Below, one piece after another: positions 13,506 through 24,800 of a DNA stretch of 64,000 bases. The notes beneath the pieces were generated by a model. The model was given only the letters and a program-made list of their open reading frames with translations. It was not told the DNA's origin and searched no databases. The stretch covers positions 16,368,001-16,432,000 of the forward strand of contig OX637297.1 in NCBI GenBank assembly GCA_951799445.1, written 5' to 3'. The DNA comes from Pseudisothecium myosuroides (lineage: Eukaryota; Streptophyta; Bryopsida; Hypnales; Lembophyllaceae). The position numbers and the translations under genes were made by a program. Within the stretch, counting starts at the first letter, position 1. Every line of letters begins with the position of its first letter.

Positions 13506-14903
13506 TCAGGCTTCCACCATCACCAATTCTACCTTCTCGGAGTAGTCCGTCAAGATCCGGACCAACCTGGTTCCGGATATCTTCTTGTCCTTGAGTACTC
13601 CCTCGTCAAACAGCTTTGCCTTGGTGACGGCTTCTCCGGTTGTCCCAAAAGTGGCCTTCACGTCCTCAGCTACTTTCCGAGTAGCCTCCGCCATCTCACG
13701 AATGGTGGCCATGTCCTCCTTGAGGAGTAAAAGTTCCGTCTTCAACGCATCGACTTCCTCCTGAAGTCGTCGTATTTCCGATTCTTGCTTCCGGATCTCA
13801 TCCGGGCTGGAGATGTAGTCTACAAACACTGCCGCGAGGTTGCTATCCGCTGGTGCGCCCACCAGGTCACTGATCTGGGTCAGAACCAACTTCTTGACCG
13901 CCCAGTCTGCTCGCACATCGCTCAAGATGTTGATCAGCTGGTTGCACGGATCCGTCGGATCCGATCCGGAAGGACCCGGTCCTTCAAAAACCGGTTTCTT
14001 CCCAAGGTTGGAGGTCTCACCAGGAGGGGTTGGGGTTCCTCTCCGGTGAGGGGGCATCGTCTTCTGCCGTTTGTTCTATGGTTGGTGTTGCTCCTCCTCT
14101 TCTTTTTCTTCATCGGAACCGGATACTTCCTCCTACTCTTCTTCCGATTTCGATTCCCCATACTTCAGGAGTACCTCCTGAGTCTTCCACTCCTTCTCCT
14201 CCGTATCCGTGAGGAGCTGGTTATGCTTGTAAAGATGGAAGATGTAGGGGCTCAGTGGTGTTGGCCTACTTCCTCCGATCTTTGGAACCAGATGGCTGAC
14301 TAGATCGGAAAAGATCCTGGCCCAGTCCACTTTCCGTTCCCCGCTCAGGGCTCCAAAAATCAGGTTCCCGATGGCAATCGTCACCCTCGTCGGCTTCTCC
14401 GGGTGGATGATCGGAACCAGAAACTGTAAAAGATTGCAATGCCGGTCGTCCAAACAATCCGTGACCGCATGCCCATCCTTCGAGTCCACGTTGCTTCGGA
14501 ACTTCCCCCGAGTGTATCCTTCCTTCGAGGTGACCATCCCTCGACCTCCTGACCGGAAGTCGTATACGGACCTCCACATCTCTTCTGTCCAACTGCCCTG
14601 AATTACGCGGATGGTCTTATCGAACTGATTTGAGAGTTTTCCCAACAGCTCTCGAATCATCCGTTCCTCTCTAAACCCCCAGGGTTTATCTATCAGTCCC
14701 CCGCAACCCATCATGGCAAGATCCTCCATGAGGTTGTCCTTTTCCTTCTCTCCTTCAGGAATAATCGGATACACCTTCCGGAGTTTAACTTCTACTGCGG
14801 AGGAACTGGACGATCCTGCTCTACTCTTGCGGAGCTGAGGCATGGACACGAGCTGTGCTAACCGGATTCTCACTGAGGCTACCTTTCTCTCTCCTAGCCG
14901 CAC
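13506..14903 (-). pseudogene. LTR-encoded protein, copy 1 (unknown family)
   Basis: One reading frame on the minus strand, interrupted only by two TAG codons (one at 14133-14135, one just upstream of 14057) before a final TGA. Residues 40-70 carry a VYPIIPEGEKEKDNL block that aligns with WSVVPGLPK in the other copies. Then follow LLQFLVPIIHPEKPT, LIFGALSGERKVDWA and PLSPYIFHLYKHNQLL, all conserved in copies 2 and 3. The second half has a heptad-like coiled coil (EIRRLQEEVDALKTELLLLK) and a block (KAKLFDEGVLKD) shared with the other copies. I do not recognise the family. It is the most diverged of the three copies and keeps AGG where copies 2 and 3 share a TAG after the PT pair. Confidence 0.7.
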
Positions 14904-15118
14904 GTCTCGTTTCTCACCTTCGCTCTTCCGATCTCAACCGGAATACCTCTAAACCTGCAACACACACTAAAGCGCTGCGCACTCTAACACACTAACACGC
15001 ACACACACACACTCACAAAACAAGAAAGCAAAGCGCTAGGGAGGAAAGCTAAGTACGCGCAGGAGAGCGATTTCAGCAAACGAAGTTTGAAAAAGAGTGG
15101 CAACTGGATTGGTCAGCC

Positions 15119-15128
15119 TATTTATAGT
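15119..15128 (-). promoter_or_regulatory. TATA box in solo LTR 1
   Basis: The minus strand reads ACTATAAATA about 230 bases inside the LTR start and about 220 bases upstream of the first ATG of the LTR-encoded frame. The position suits an LTR promoter that transcribes the internal frame directly. Confidence 0.5.
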
Positions 15129-15710
15129 CTAATCTGTCATCATGACCAAATCCATTCCTGACCTAATCCGTTCCAACTCAGATCCGCTACAACTCTAATC
15201 CGGTTTAGATTCAGATCGAATCCGGATTGTCACCTCTTCTGTTCCGTAGTTAATTTCCGGTTTTCCGTTACCTCTTGCTCGAATCCGGATCCCAGATCAC
15301 GGTTTCCGTTCCAAAATTTAGATAACTTACAAAAAACCAAAAATTCACACTGCGACAGCGGGGGATGTGGGAGTCTGCAGAGAAGATGGGGAGTCGATTT
15401 GGGCTTCGAGGAATGAACTACGTGATCAATTGCAAGAGTCCTAGACCATAGAGTAGCATACTTTTTTCTGTAGGATTAGAAAGGATAGAGTTTGTAGATA
15501 GGTGACCCAAACTTTTGAACTTCTATTTCCTAACTTTCTCTACGCCGCATTTTTCAACTTTGTAAATTTTTGAATTTGTAATATATTAGTTTCAGGCACC
15601 AAGTTGACAGCATGTAATGATGTTTTCCGGTTCCGGATTTTCTTGTAACTTTGGTAGGCTCAAGTCGAGGATATTGAGTGTACCGTCCTTCCATTCTTCT
15701 TTTGTTTTAG

Positions 15711-16535
15711 GTGGGTGGATCCAACTTGAACCTGCTATCCTCAGAGAAGAGACTAACGAGGAGTCTGCGTTCTGGATCAAAGGCGTCACTCTCCAAATTT
15801 TCAGATTCAGCTGGGAAAAGCTGCTTGCCATCTGTATTTTCAAGACCTTACGTGATGAACTCTGCCACAAACGCGGCTTTGGCGGCAATAGATTTTTCAA
15901 AGGGAAATGTGGAAGAGGGCGTAGTCAATAGCACTCCCAGTCGAGGGCCAGTGAGGGCTTCTATTTGCTCACTGTCTCCGTTGAAGCGGACAACATCTAT
16001 GACAGGGCGAGCGCATTTATATTCGCCGACTCTGCAGACTAAGGTCACACCGCACAGGAAGCTGTATGCGGATGTCAATAGAGTGGATTCCACTCCGGCA
16101 AATGGAAGTAGAATGGCGCAATTGGGTTCATTTGTGGTTGAGAAACTACCTCGTTTGGAGGATAGTGGGTCTATCCCCTTGCAATCTCTTAGAAGTAGAT
16201 CGATGAACTCAAATGGCACATTTTTTAGACGTAGGATTCTACATGATAGCCAACACGCTGCTAACTCTTATCAATTAGGAAATTGGCATGTGTACATAAA
16301 CAATGTCAATAGGATGCAAAAAAAGATATCTCCTCGACCTTCGAAATCTCTAAAAGACTTCGACATTCCTCGTTGCACGCGGAAACAAAGAGTGAAGGCG
16401 AGTAAGTCTTTGTCTTTGGGGGCGTGCGGAGACTTCATGAGTGGAAATGGGACTCTTAGGCATTCTCGGTGCAAAGATATCTTGAGAACATGGGCAAAAG
16501 AAAAAGCATTGGAGGCAGCAAAGATTTCATTGTAA
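15711..16535 (+). CDS. Last exon of an unrecognised host gene (Ser/Arg-rich)
   Basis: An uninterrupted frame of 274 codons that follows a strong splice acceptor (TTTTGTTTTAG at about 15700-15710), so it is probably a 3' exon rather than a gene starting at its first in-frame GTG/ATG. The product is basic and rich in Ser, Arg, Lys and Asn, with several SP/TP sites (SPLKRTT, SPTLQTK) and a conserved-looking C-terminus (CKDILRTWAKEKALEAAK). No domain is recognised. It lies between solo LTR 1 and the gypsy 5' LTR, 260 bases after the end of the FCP1-like frame, and could be either a separate gene or a downstream exon of that locus. AT-rich sequence with AATAAA-like signals follows. Confidence 0.45.
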   Translation: MGGSNLNLLSSEKRLTRSLRSGSKASLSKFSDSAGKSCLPSVFSRPYVMNSATNAALAAIDFSKGNVEEGVVNSTPSRGPVRASICSLSPLKRTTSMTGRAHLYSPTLQTKVTPHRKLYADVNRVDSTPANGSRMAQLGSFVVEKLPRLEDSGSIPLQSLRSRSMNSNGTFFRRRILHDSQHAANSYQLGNWHVYINNVNRMQKKISPRPSKSLKDFDIPRCTRKQRVKASKSLSLGACGDFMSGNGTLRHSRCKDILRTWAKEKALEAAKISL

Positions 16536-16769
16536 AGCGGAAGCCATGGTTAGGCAGATTACACACGCCCAGGAAACCATGTGGTTAGTATAAATAGAGT
16601 AGTCATTGTTATTGATGAAATTAGCATTCCTGTAAATAGAATACGAAAAGTATTATAAGCAATGCAAAATAAACTTATCCGTTTACATACAAGAAAGAGT
16701 GTTGAAGTATATTCCTACTCTTTAATGTAAATTTCTTTTTTGGAGTAATGAAACATATTTTTTGGCATC

Positions 16770-19371
16770 TGTTGTAGTCGCACCTTTTTCATTATGTAAT
16801 ATCCTTGTGTGGTTGTCTTTGAATGTTGTACGCCTTTTGCATATTGAGATTCTATAATATCAATTTTGGACATACGTTAGCCCTAATTTATCTTTGCCTT
16901 CAACAACTATTTCTAATTATAGGCCCCAAAAATTGGGATATGGTTGTCTCAATTTATGCATTTTGTCTCATTTTAATGAATACGGCCTTTTAAAGGCTAC
17001 GGATTCGGAATGTAGAAAACTGAGTGGAAGCCTTCTCTTACCTCCTTCATTTTTTCGCCTGGATCCTATTGAGTTTGAAAAGTTGTGTGTATTCCTGGTT
17101 TGGCAAGGAGTTCTAAACGTTTGAGTATCCGGTCCTGAGAGAGCGGATAAGCGACAAGAAGTTTTCTAAACAAGTGTTAAATTAGATTTCTGAGTGTGTT
17201 TTCTGGATTGGAGAAGGGACTACTTGAGGGATATCTCAAAGTGCTGGTGAAGAAAGAGCTAGAACAGGATCCGCATCCGGTTAACCTCTGGTCAGTAGTC
17301 CCTGGTTTGCCAAAGGGGAAGAAGGAGCAGGCGCACTTGGAGGAGGACTTGCACCAGATCGGTTGTCAAGGATTTTTGAAGCTGCCCTGGAATCTGAGAG
17401 ACAAGGGGATGATGCGTGAGCCCATGTCAAAGTAGTCAAGGGAATGGAAGCAGATAGTAAGGGCGTAGCCATCCAAGTGGATATCCGAGTTGTGGAAGAT
17501 GGTGTACAGTTTCCCAACGGAAGGTGAAGGATGGGCTTCATGGACAGATAAATACGGAAATAGTAAGTTCACCAATCCTATAAACCCCAAGGATGGATAT
17601 GCAGTCGCAGACTGCGAGAGTTTGAGAGTTAGGAGGGTTTTACAGTTTCTAGTTCCAATCCTGAATCCGCAACAGCCTACCTAGATCATAGTTACTCTAA
17701 CAAACACGATCTTTGGAGCACTATCCAGGGATAGAAAAGTGAATTGGGGGATAGTGATCCGAGATGTAGTGGCCAAAATGTGTGCGGTGGCCGGAAAGTC
17801 AAAACCTTCCGGTCTTAGTCCTTTTCTCTTCCACCTCTACCATTCTTTAGACTTGCTGAAAGATAAGGAGAGGTCAGCATATAAGGCTGCAGAGGTTGTG
17901 CTTCAGTATAACATTATTCTGGAACCGGAAGCTGAAGTAGCGAAAGAGGGATCAGGGGAGGGATCTTTGGATCTGAAAAAAGAGAAGGAAGCCCCTCGAG
18001 AGAAAAGAAAGGGATTAGTTGAGGGGTCAGGAATGAAAGATTCTATTTGGGCACTTGAAGGGAAGGATGATCCCATAAATAAGTTCATAGAGGAACTTAA
18101 GGGAATCTAGGATTGCATTTCTGGGGAGAGAGGTGTGACCCGGAAAGTTTGTGAGTTGATGGGTAAAGCAAACCCATCAGACCTCTATGAGAAAGTGGAG
18201 ATTCTTCTCCATGGCAAGGATGTGAGTAAGTAAGAGGATCGGGTAGAGGAATTATCCGGTCAGGTGAAAGCCCTCTAGACCAAACTAAAACAGAAGTTTG
18301 AAGAGGCTATTAGGGAGAGGAAACTTTCAGTTGAGTCTACGGAAACTTTTACTCGGATCCGTAACTTCATCGGGAATCCAAGTGACGTAGTGAACAAGGC
18401 CAAGTTGTTTGAGGCCGGGGTTCTCAAGGAGGGGTCGCAGTTAGGGCCCAAAATTGTGTCAATATTGGTGGATTATACGGAGAAGATGGAGTGTACGTTG
18501 GTCGAGATTAGACTGGTCATGATGGAGGTAGCCTTGGAACCAAAAACGGTAAAGGGAACTGGCCGATTAATGGAAGCAACTCCTTTGAAGGCAGCTCCCT
18601 CATTTTCTTCGCCTGGTTCTTTGGAGCGGAAAGACAAGAGTGGATCGAAGGATAAGACTCCACAGTCACACCAACCCAGTAGCCGAGTTGATTCTGAAAC
18701 TAGAAAAGGATCAATACCCGGATCCTAGACCAGAAGTCACTCGAAGATTGTGGAAGAAGACCTGGAGACCCCAAAGCGTAAGATTTTCGGTCTTCCCCAA
18801 AGACCACAAAACGAGTAAAGGAGTCGATTCCGCCCATTGAGTTCAAATTTGATGAAGAGGAGTTGCCCTAGACAATGGAAAACAAAGGCAGCACGGCTAA
18901 GTCGGAAGAGGACTCGAAACTGAAACCGAAACCGAAGTCTCCTCCGTGCAGAAAGAAAAATGGGAAGACTCAGACCTCAGCCAAAGGCAAGGTGATGCAT
19001 GGTACTCAATCCTTAGGCAGTAGGAAGCAGTCAGCAAAGAAGGGAGCCACCAAACAAACAGAGGCGACCCAAAAGTGGTTGAAGAAGACTTAGGTTTAGT
19101 TATTTTTAGGAGCAAAAGTAGGTAGGCGGATAAAAATCAGAGTTTTTGACTTAGGAAGCAACTTACAAGTTAGTTTTGATGGGATGAACCTGGACTTTCT
19201 GGATCCGGATTTGTCGGATCTGAGATCCACTTTTTGCAGGTAGGGCCGCGTGTTAGGAAGTCAACGTGTTTTAGATCAGGAGAATGTGACATGTCATTCT
19301 GTGGTCTGTTAGTTTGATTCCTTGGGGGCTTTTAGGGTTCCCTAGATGTTAGTTATTTAGGGGCTGAAGTT
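16770..19371 (+). mobile_element. LTR 2, 5' part: 5' LTR of the gypsy element, cut by CACTA-2
   Basis: The LTR probably starts at TGTTGTAGTC (16770), which resembles TGTCGCAGTG at the start of solo LTR 1. It runs to GAAGTT at 19371, where CACTA-2 begins. The rest of the LTR resumes at 37283. Joined across the transposon it measures about 3.66 kb, close to solo LTRs 1 (3483 bp) and 3 (3696 bp). The 19.25-19.37 kb part matches 25.93-26.09 kb of solo LTR 3 (shared TGTCATTCT, GGGGTTCC/GGGTTCCCT and GAGGTTGAAGTT-like blocks). The start is less certain than those of the solo copies because its partner duplication is outside the retained sequence. Confidence 0.75.
17196..19093 (+). pseudogene. LTR-encoded protein, copy 2 (decayed)
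   Basis: This is the same protein as at 23902-25669. It reads NLWSVVPGLPKGKKE, then NPKDGYAVADCESL, LQFLVPILNPQQPT, then a stop, and then SGLSPFLFHLYHSLDLL and a Lys/Glu-rich middle. NKAKLFEAGVLKEGSQLGPK follows, and a basic tail appears in another frame at 18875-19093 (RKQSAKKGATKQTE). I count about seven internal stops between 17.43 and 18.73 kb, six TAG and one TAA. The TAG after QPT is at the same codon as in copy 3. The N-terminal ATG equivalent to copy 3 is lost. Confidence 0.7.
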
Positions 19372-19400
19372 CACTAGAAGAAACTTCCGTTTCTCGTGAT
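19372..19400 (+). repeat. Left terminal inverted repeat of CACTA-2
   Basis: Starts CACTAGAAGAAACTTCCGTT and continues through TCGTGAT. It pairs with the right end at 37254-37282 with about five mismatches in 29 bases. GTT precedes it. Confidence 0.88.
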
Positions 19401-21880
19401 AGGTGCTCAAACAATGTAAACTGTTCAAGAAAACGTGGGTGCATGTGGACATAGACGTCACCCAAAATCCCTTATAACTGACAAGAGAAAAACGTGTTGG
19501 ATTTACAGTAACATGTTGGGAAAGTAGACTGTTTCCTTAGAATAGCTCTTCAAACAAGCTGTTTTCAGCCTCAACGGAGGAGAGAAATGGATGCCACGTC
19601 ATTGCCACGTGGATGGCCAATGCCACGTGGCAGTTTCGGTCTGGCTGCAAGCTTGTGGAGGTGCGGCAGGCATGGTCCTCGTAGAAGCGGATTACTGTCC
19701 CCTTGGATGTGCAGCACAAGGCACAACTATTGTCGGAGACAATAACTGCTGTCAATGCTAACGTAGGGTTGCACTTCATTTAGCTTTCTCAGATGTTGTG
19801 ATTTCTGGTTTTCCCCTCCGACTTTTACGAGGCTATGTCTTGCATGGTGACCAAAGGAAGGTGCCAGCATGAATAATCGACTTCCCCAGCGTAAGGCTGG
19901 TTTTTTGGCATGATATTCATGACGCTCGTTGCCGTCGAGAGAACAAAGAAGGAAACATAATTGGGTTATACTTACGTCTGATGATAATGTAGAACTACAG
20001 ATTCCACGGCACACACGGACGAAATGTTGGACATCGGTGGAAGGGTCATATTCAACTTGCTCTTTTTTGAGTTCTTAAATGATGGAACATGGTACCGGCT
20101 GAATTTGATGTGAGCCGCTGCCAACTGAAACGAGTTCTACAGTAACTGCGAATACTTCGAATGTCATAGTGGCAAAGAAGTCAATTCATGCAGCAACGGT
20201 TCATTATCATGCGGATGCCAAACACCTTCTCCTTGTGACACCGGATTGTCATGGAGAGCCCTGGACCATGCATCGTGCCTACAGCTGTGAGAGTTGCTTT
20301 TTAACGTGTCGCTCAACATGAACGGAAGCAACTCGTCACGAACGGAATGAACTCGTCACGACGGAATGCCAAATTATGCGGTTCTCTATGTCTCTTGACG
20401 ACTTCATGTGACCTCCATTGCTGCAACCAAGATCGCTTCCATGCTGAACGCGCTGACGAGTGAAGGGTAAAGCGAAATCACGAGTGACAAGACGTGGACC
20501 GAGTTGGCAAAGAAATACCCTGGTTTCCACAACACGGTGGTATAAAAGAAGAAGATGCCGGATAGCATTCTTGCAGGTGAATATCGCCTCCCCAGGTCCT
20601 CATTGTCATTTTGCTGAGTTCTGGACAGAAACTTCATTTCTACAAAAGAGCGTGCGCACCGATTCTATTGATTTAAGACTAAGTGCACGGTTGCAACAAG
20701 GATGAAATGCAAAGCAAACTTTGACCACAAGTCGTGTTTCTGTACAAAATGTGCTTTAAGAAGCACTCATTCCATGAAAACGTCTTGCCATGAACAAAAT
20801 GGAGTGCTTATAAGTGTGCGTTCTCAGTGTTCACAAGATTGTCTTTCACTGAAAGTATAATCCTTTGACTACCTGCTCTGCAGTTTTAACTACAAACGTT
20901 AATCCGGTAAAAGTTAATGAACATGGCCTTCGCTTGTCAGGTGCTTCTGTACAGAAGGAGAAACGGCCTTCCTTCATGTGAGCGACAGCATGCTGGGCGG
21001 CCACAAAAGAGAAAAAACTGCGGCCCCTACCAAGTTCCAGGACCTGGAAGGAGACGCACATCACAAAAAATGTAGGAAAAGTTTGAATATACTCCCTACA
21101 TCTTTCGAAAGCTACTACCCACAGGCTCTCAAGAAAAACACGAGGCTACTGAAGAGTTGCACTTCAGTACGCCCTTCACTGTGCCCATTCCTTCGTGGGA
21201 AAAGAACTAATTCACTTCATCATGACGCTTCTCCCTGACAACTGTCCACCTTCTCCACATGTCTGCAGTGGTCATCAGTATGAACTGACCCCACGTAAGA
21301 CATCATCCTCCTTCACTTCTTTTTGAACGCGTCCGCCTTCTTCGGATTCGCGACCTGGAAAATAACAAGAAACACGGCCACCTGTTTGAGAATGGGAGAC
21401 CACTAATGTCCTAGCCGAGTTCCCTTCCATCACACAAAAACCTTTAAGTGCATAGCAGTTGCACAGAGAGAGCTGTTTGAGAAATTAAAGAGAGGACTCG
21501 TCATGCCCAATGAGAGCAAACGCGAAGACAACTTCATGACTACCTGTGCATTCTTGGAGACGTTGGCAGCCTTCGAAGCACCAGGCTTTGCAGCCTTTGA
21601 CGAGGCGACAACAGAGTGTGACTTTGTGGCTGAAGCTTTTCCCACTCCACGCCTCAGACGCACATTCAAATCGACAGCTGCTTCCTCCTCCAAGCACGGT
21701 AAACAGTATCTTAGTGACTGCAGTTGCTTTGCTCAAGTTCGTCTCACCCACACTCCTCATGTGTGCCATCCTAGTGGCACATACTTGAACTTCGCTGTCC
21801 ATGTCAAACACGATATTGCACAATCCTTTGGTGACAAGGGAGTTCATATTCATCTCAATATGAAAATTGCTTTCACTCCA
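19401..21880. other. CACTA-2 left subterminal region
   Basis: Mostly non-coding. The minus strand has a basic open stretch at 21545-21693 (ASKAAKPGASKAANVSKNAQ, then a possible donor AG|GTAGTC). This could be a 3' exon of the tnpA-like gene, joined from an alternative donor AAG|GTAAAG near 21925. Nothing else between 19.4 and 21.4 kb looks coding. Confidence 0.4.
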
Positions 21881-21895
21881 TCCCGGCCCGCTTCA

Positions 21896-24800
21896 CTATA
21901 GCCAACCAAGCAGCGACTTTACCTTATCATGCTGTGAAGTGTCTGTAGCGTTTGCTCCTATCGCTACCACTGCGATAGCCGCTCCAAGGTCCTGCATTCC
22001 ATGAGGTGCGACATTGTTGCAAACATCGCCACTGCGGCCACTCAACACAACAGTGTCGGCAGATTTCGCGCCATCTCCAATCCCAATACCACCGCCGCCG
22101 TCGTCGAAAAAGCCTTTCAAAAAATCCTCCATTTGCGGGTCAACAGGGCTTTCTTCCTCACTGCCCTCTCCACTGACGTCGCCTGCCACATCCTCGTTCA
22201 GAATCACTGGCTCCGATGCTGACAAGTCCTGGAAGACGGACGCGCTAGGACCTGGCATGCCTTGCTGGTCACTCATGCCACCGGTCTGCTGAGGTGCGTC
22301 GGTACTGCGAACATGTGGAATGGAATTCGACTGCAGCCCCACGAAAGTTATGAAAGCCTTCAACATGTCCTCCATCTTCTTGTGCGACACACCTATTTTT
22401 TCTTCAAGTCTTGACACGCTGCCCTCCATGTTGACCACCCGCGTGCAGATGTCATCCATGTCGGCACCCTTCTGCAGCGCGGCCTTCCGTTTCTCTAGTT
22501 GTTGACGGGTATACTCTCGGGCGACCTCATCCGTTATCTCAGTCTGGTACGGCTTACGATTGAGCTGCAAGGTCTGCAAGTGGTGCAAGTGGAGACAAGA
22601 ACGTCATGAAATTCCCATTGCCGTGTCTAGCATTGATTAACAACTATGAGAATGTTGCCAACATTCAGCAACAAATGCTAATTCATTTTAAGAGGTCGGG
22701 ACTGAACCGGCAATGCATTTCTCTTGTGAAGAACTCAAATACCTCGCCACGTAGAGCACAGTTGGTGTTTCTTTCTGTGCTCCATCTCAAAGCATACCTC
22801 ACTAATAACAAGTGCACTTGCTTTGGGAATTCATCTTTACTGGTTCTTACCAACTTCACAATTGCGTCTCTCTCAATGGCTTTCAACTATGCCATCTTAG
22901 AACCCTTGCCCTGAGAAATTGAGCGCATGTGTTCTGACATAATTTGGAAGTCTTCTGTACTGAGTCGTCTGAGTAGCGTATTCCACTGCTCCTGCGTGAC
23001 GTCCGCTGGTTTCGGTTGGCCAGCTTCAATCAAAGCATTGAGTCTCCAACGTGTTGTTATCAACACTTTGGTGATAATGGGTCCAACCCACTTTTCACTC
23101 AATTTGTAGGACTGGCCCAGCATGTCCCATTCTACACGTCAACAATGTAAAAATGATGTGTCAGTTTCTTCAGCCGTTGCCAAATTCTCAAGTCCTCACG
23201 TGAACTTCACAAATTCATGATGCCTAGCACACTAACAATTCCCTATGCTACTCATATGAAACTGAACATCATGTACGAGGTGTCAGAGCCCGGAATGCCA
23301 AATTCTATTACTTTGTAATGGAATTAGGTTAAAGATATTTTATTTCCAATTTTTTTCGTTGTTTTATAGGTTTATGTCCATATTTTAGTAGAGTTTTAGA
23401 TTAGTAACCATCCGATCTTCTAAAAGAGATAAAATGGTTAAGACGGATCTTAGTTGTTCCTGTCTTGAACCGGAAACCGGAAACCTACGTCGGATCCTAA
23501 CTGGGATTCTAAGAGTTCGGGAACGGTCGAACCGGTTATCGGGAACGGAAACCGGAGCCAACAGTCACTAACGGAAAAACTAGGGAGCCGTTGAACAGAA
23601 ATCATTTTCCGGTGTGGATGGGAATGGATAGTTCCAACGGCGGGGGAACCGGACGATCAGAAGAGAAGTAGGGGTCAAGTAGAAGCCTCCGCATTCTATC
23701 TTTTCATTCTGGTGTTTTCCGGTTAAGAGTGAATGTTTGCAATAGAGTTTGGAGCTCAGAGCTTGGAAGAGTGCAAGTTTGAGATTCCGATTAAGCAGTT
23801 GTGAGGCTGATTGTTGTTGTGGGAGAGAGCAAGTAGTGCACAATTGTTTAGGGCAGGAAGAGCTCATAGTTTGTAGTCGATCCAAGTTGTTGGTTAGAGT
23901 CATGGTGAAGGCTGAAGCAAGTGAGGAGTCACCTTCATTCAAGCTTTGGTCAGTGGTACCCGGACTGCCGAAGAATGTCAAGGAGATGGCGTTCTTGAGG
24001 GAGGATTTGAAGGGACTGGATTGTGATGGATTCTTGCGGAAGCCATGGAACCTGAAGAACGAGTCGATGGTGGGGGAGCTACTCAAGAAGCAGTCGAGTA
24101 AATGGCACCATACGATCCGGTCGCTGCCAGCCAGATGGACTCCGGATACTTGGAGCGAGGTCTACAACTTTCCGAAGGACGGGGAAGGATTGGCCGGACG
24201 ACAACATGAGTTTGACGGGGATAAGTTTTGTAACCCTGTCCACCCCAAGGATGGCTATGCCGTGGCGGATTGTATCAATCTAAGGCATAGGAGGGTACTA
24301 GAGTTCCTAGTTCCGATTTTGAATCCAGAACGTCCTACCTAGGCCAATCTCACCATAGCCAAGACAATATTTGGTGCATTGACCGGAGGGAGGAAAGTTA
24401 GTTGGGGACTAGTGTTGAAGGAGGTGGTTGTGAAGATGGTAGCGATTATAGGGAAGTCAAAGCCTTCCGGTTTGTCTCCATTTCTCTTCCATCTGTATGA
24501 GCATAATGACTTGTTGAGAGGAAAGGAGGTAACTGAGTACAAGTCCGCAGTCGTCATGTTGCAACACGACATCAGTCCGGAACCAGAAGAGCAGAAAGAG
24601 ATGTCTATAGACGAGTCAGAACTGGAAGTGGAACTAGAGAAGCCCCAGAAGAAAGGCAAGGAAGTAGCGAGCGAGGGGGCTAGTAAGGATCCGGTTTGGG
24701 CAAAGTCTACTGACCCTCTAGGAGTGATTATAAGTGAACTGAAGGGCATCAGAGAGAAAATGTTGAGTGATAAAGAGGTGACCCTGAAGTTAGAAAACCG

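Larger units (their letters stand above)
11875..15357 (-). mobile_element. Solo LTR 1 (gypsy family with ORF-bearing LTR), 3483 bp
   Basis: In its own minus orientation the element starts TGTCGCAGTG (15357 leftward) and ends GTGCTGTGACA (at 11875). The flanking 5-mers are GCAGG (11870-11874) and GCGGG (15358-15362), a target duplication with one transition. Its last 800 bases match the ends of the other two copies: the blocks GCGAACCCTCT and AGAGGCTAAAC and the CTTCAG-CACT region occur in the same order at 26.5 and 37.9 kb. No gag or pol lies beside it, so it is a solo LTR left by recombination. It carries the reading frame at 13506-14903 and a TATA box at 15119-15128. Confidence 0.85.
11436..15451 (+). 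pseudogene. FCP1/HAD-phosphatase-like gene, 3' part, split by a solo LTR
   Basis: Two coding pieces, 11436-11874 and 15363-15451, belong to one gene. The first encodes GIKEPFDILGQEQCG, then LIDDSPEKSVCNERGNAIF and RTWTHGQVDDN, a pattern like the C-terminal half of FCP1/NIF-type HAD phosphatases (DDSPEKS resembles HAD motif IV). The DxDxT nucleophile part would lie upstream and is missing, apparently cut off by the end of CACTA-1. A stop (TGA) interrupts the frame at 11754. If the LTR and one 5-bp duplication are removed, the reading frame passes in phase from ...YILQ into GMWESAEKMG... and ends at TAG 15449-15451. The gene is therefore dead three times over: CACTA at its left, an internal stop, and the LTR. 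Confidence 0.7.

Noticed and set aside
16588..16600. TATAAATA box as the promoter of LTR 2
   Set aside because: It lies about 180 bases before the inferred LTR start (16770) and about 600 bases before the LTR-encoded frame; in solo LTR 1 the box is inside the LTR. Probably chance or belongs to the preceding gene's 3' region.
24340..24342. Alternative genetic code (TAG as a sense codon) to explain the many TAG interruptions
   Set aside because: TAG is the apparent terminator of other frames (15449-15451 and 36657-36659), the interrupted genes also carry other defects, and the TAG excess is explained by CHG decay.
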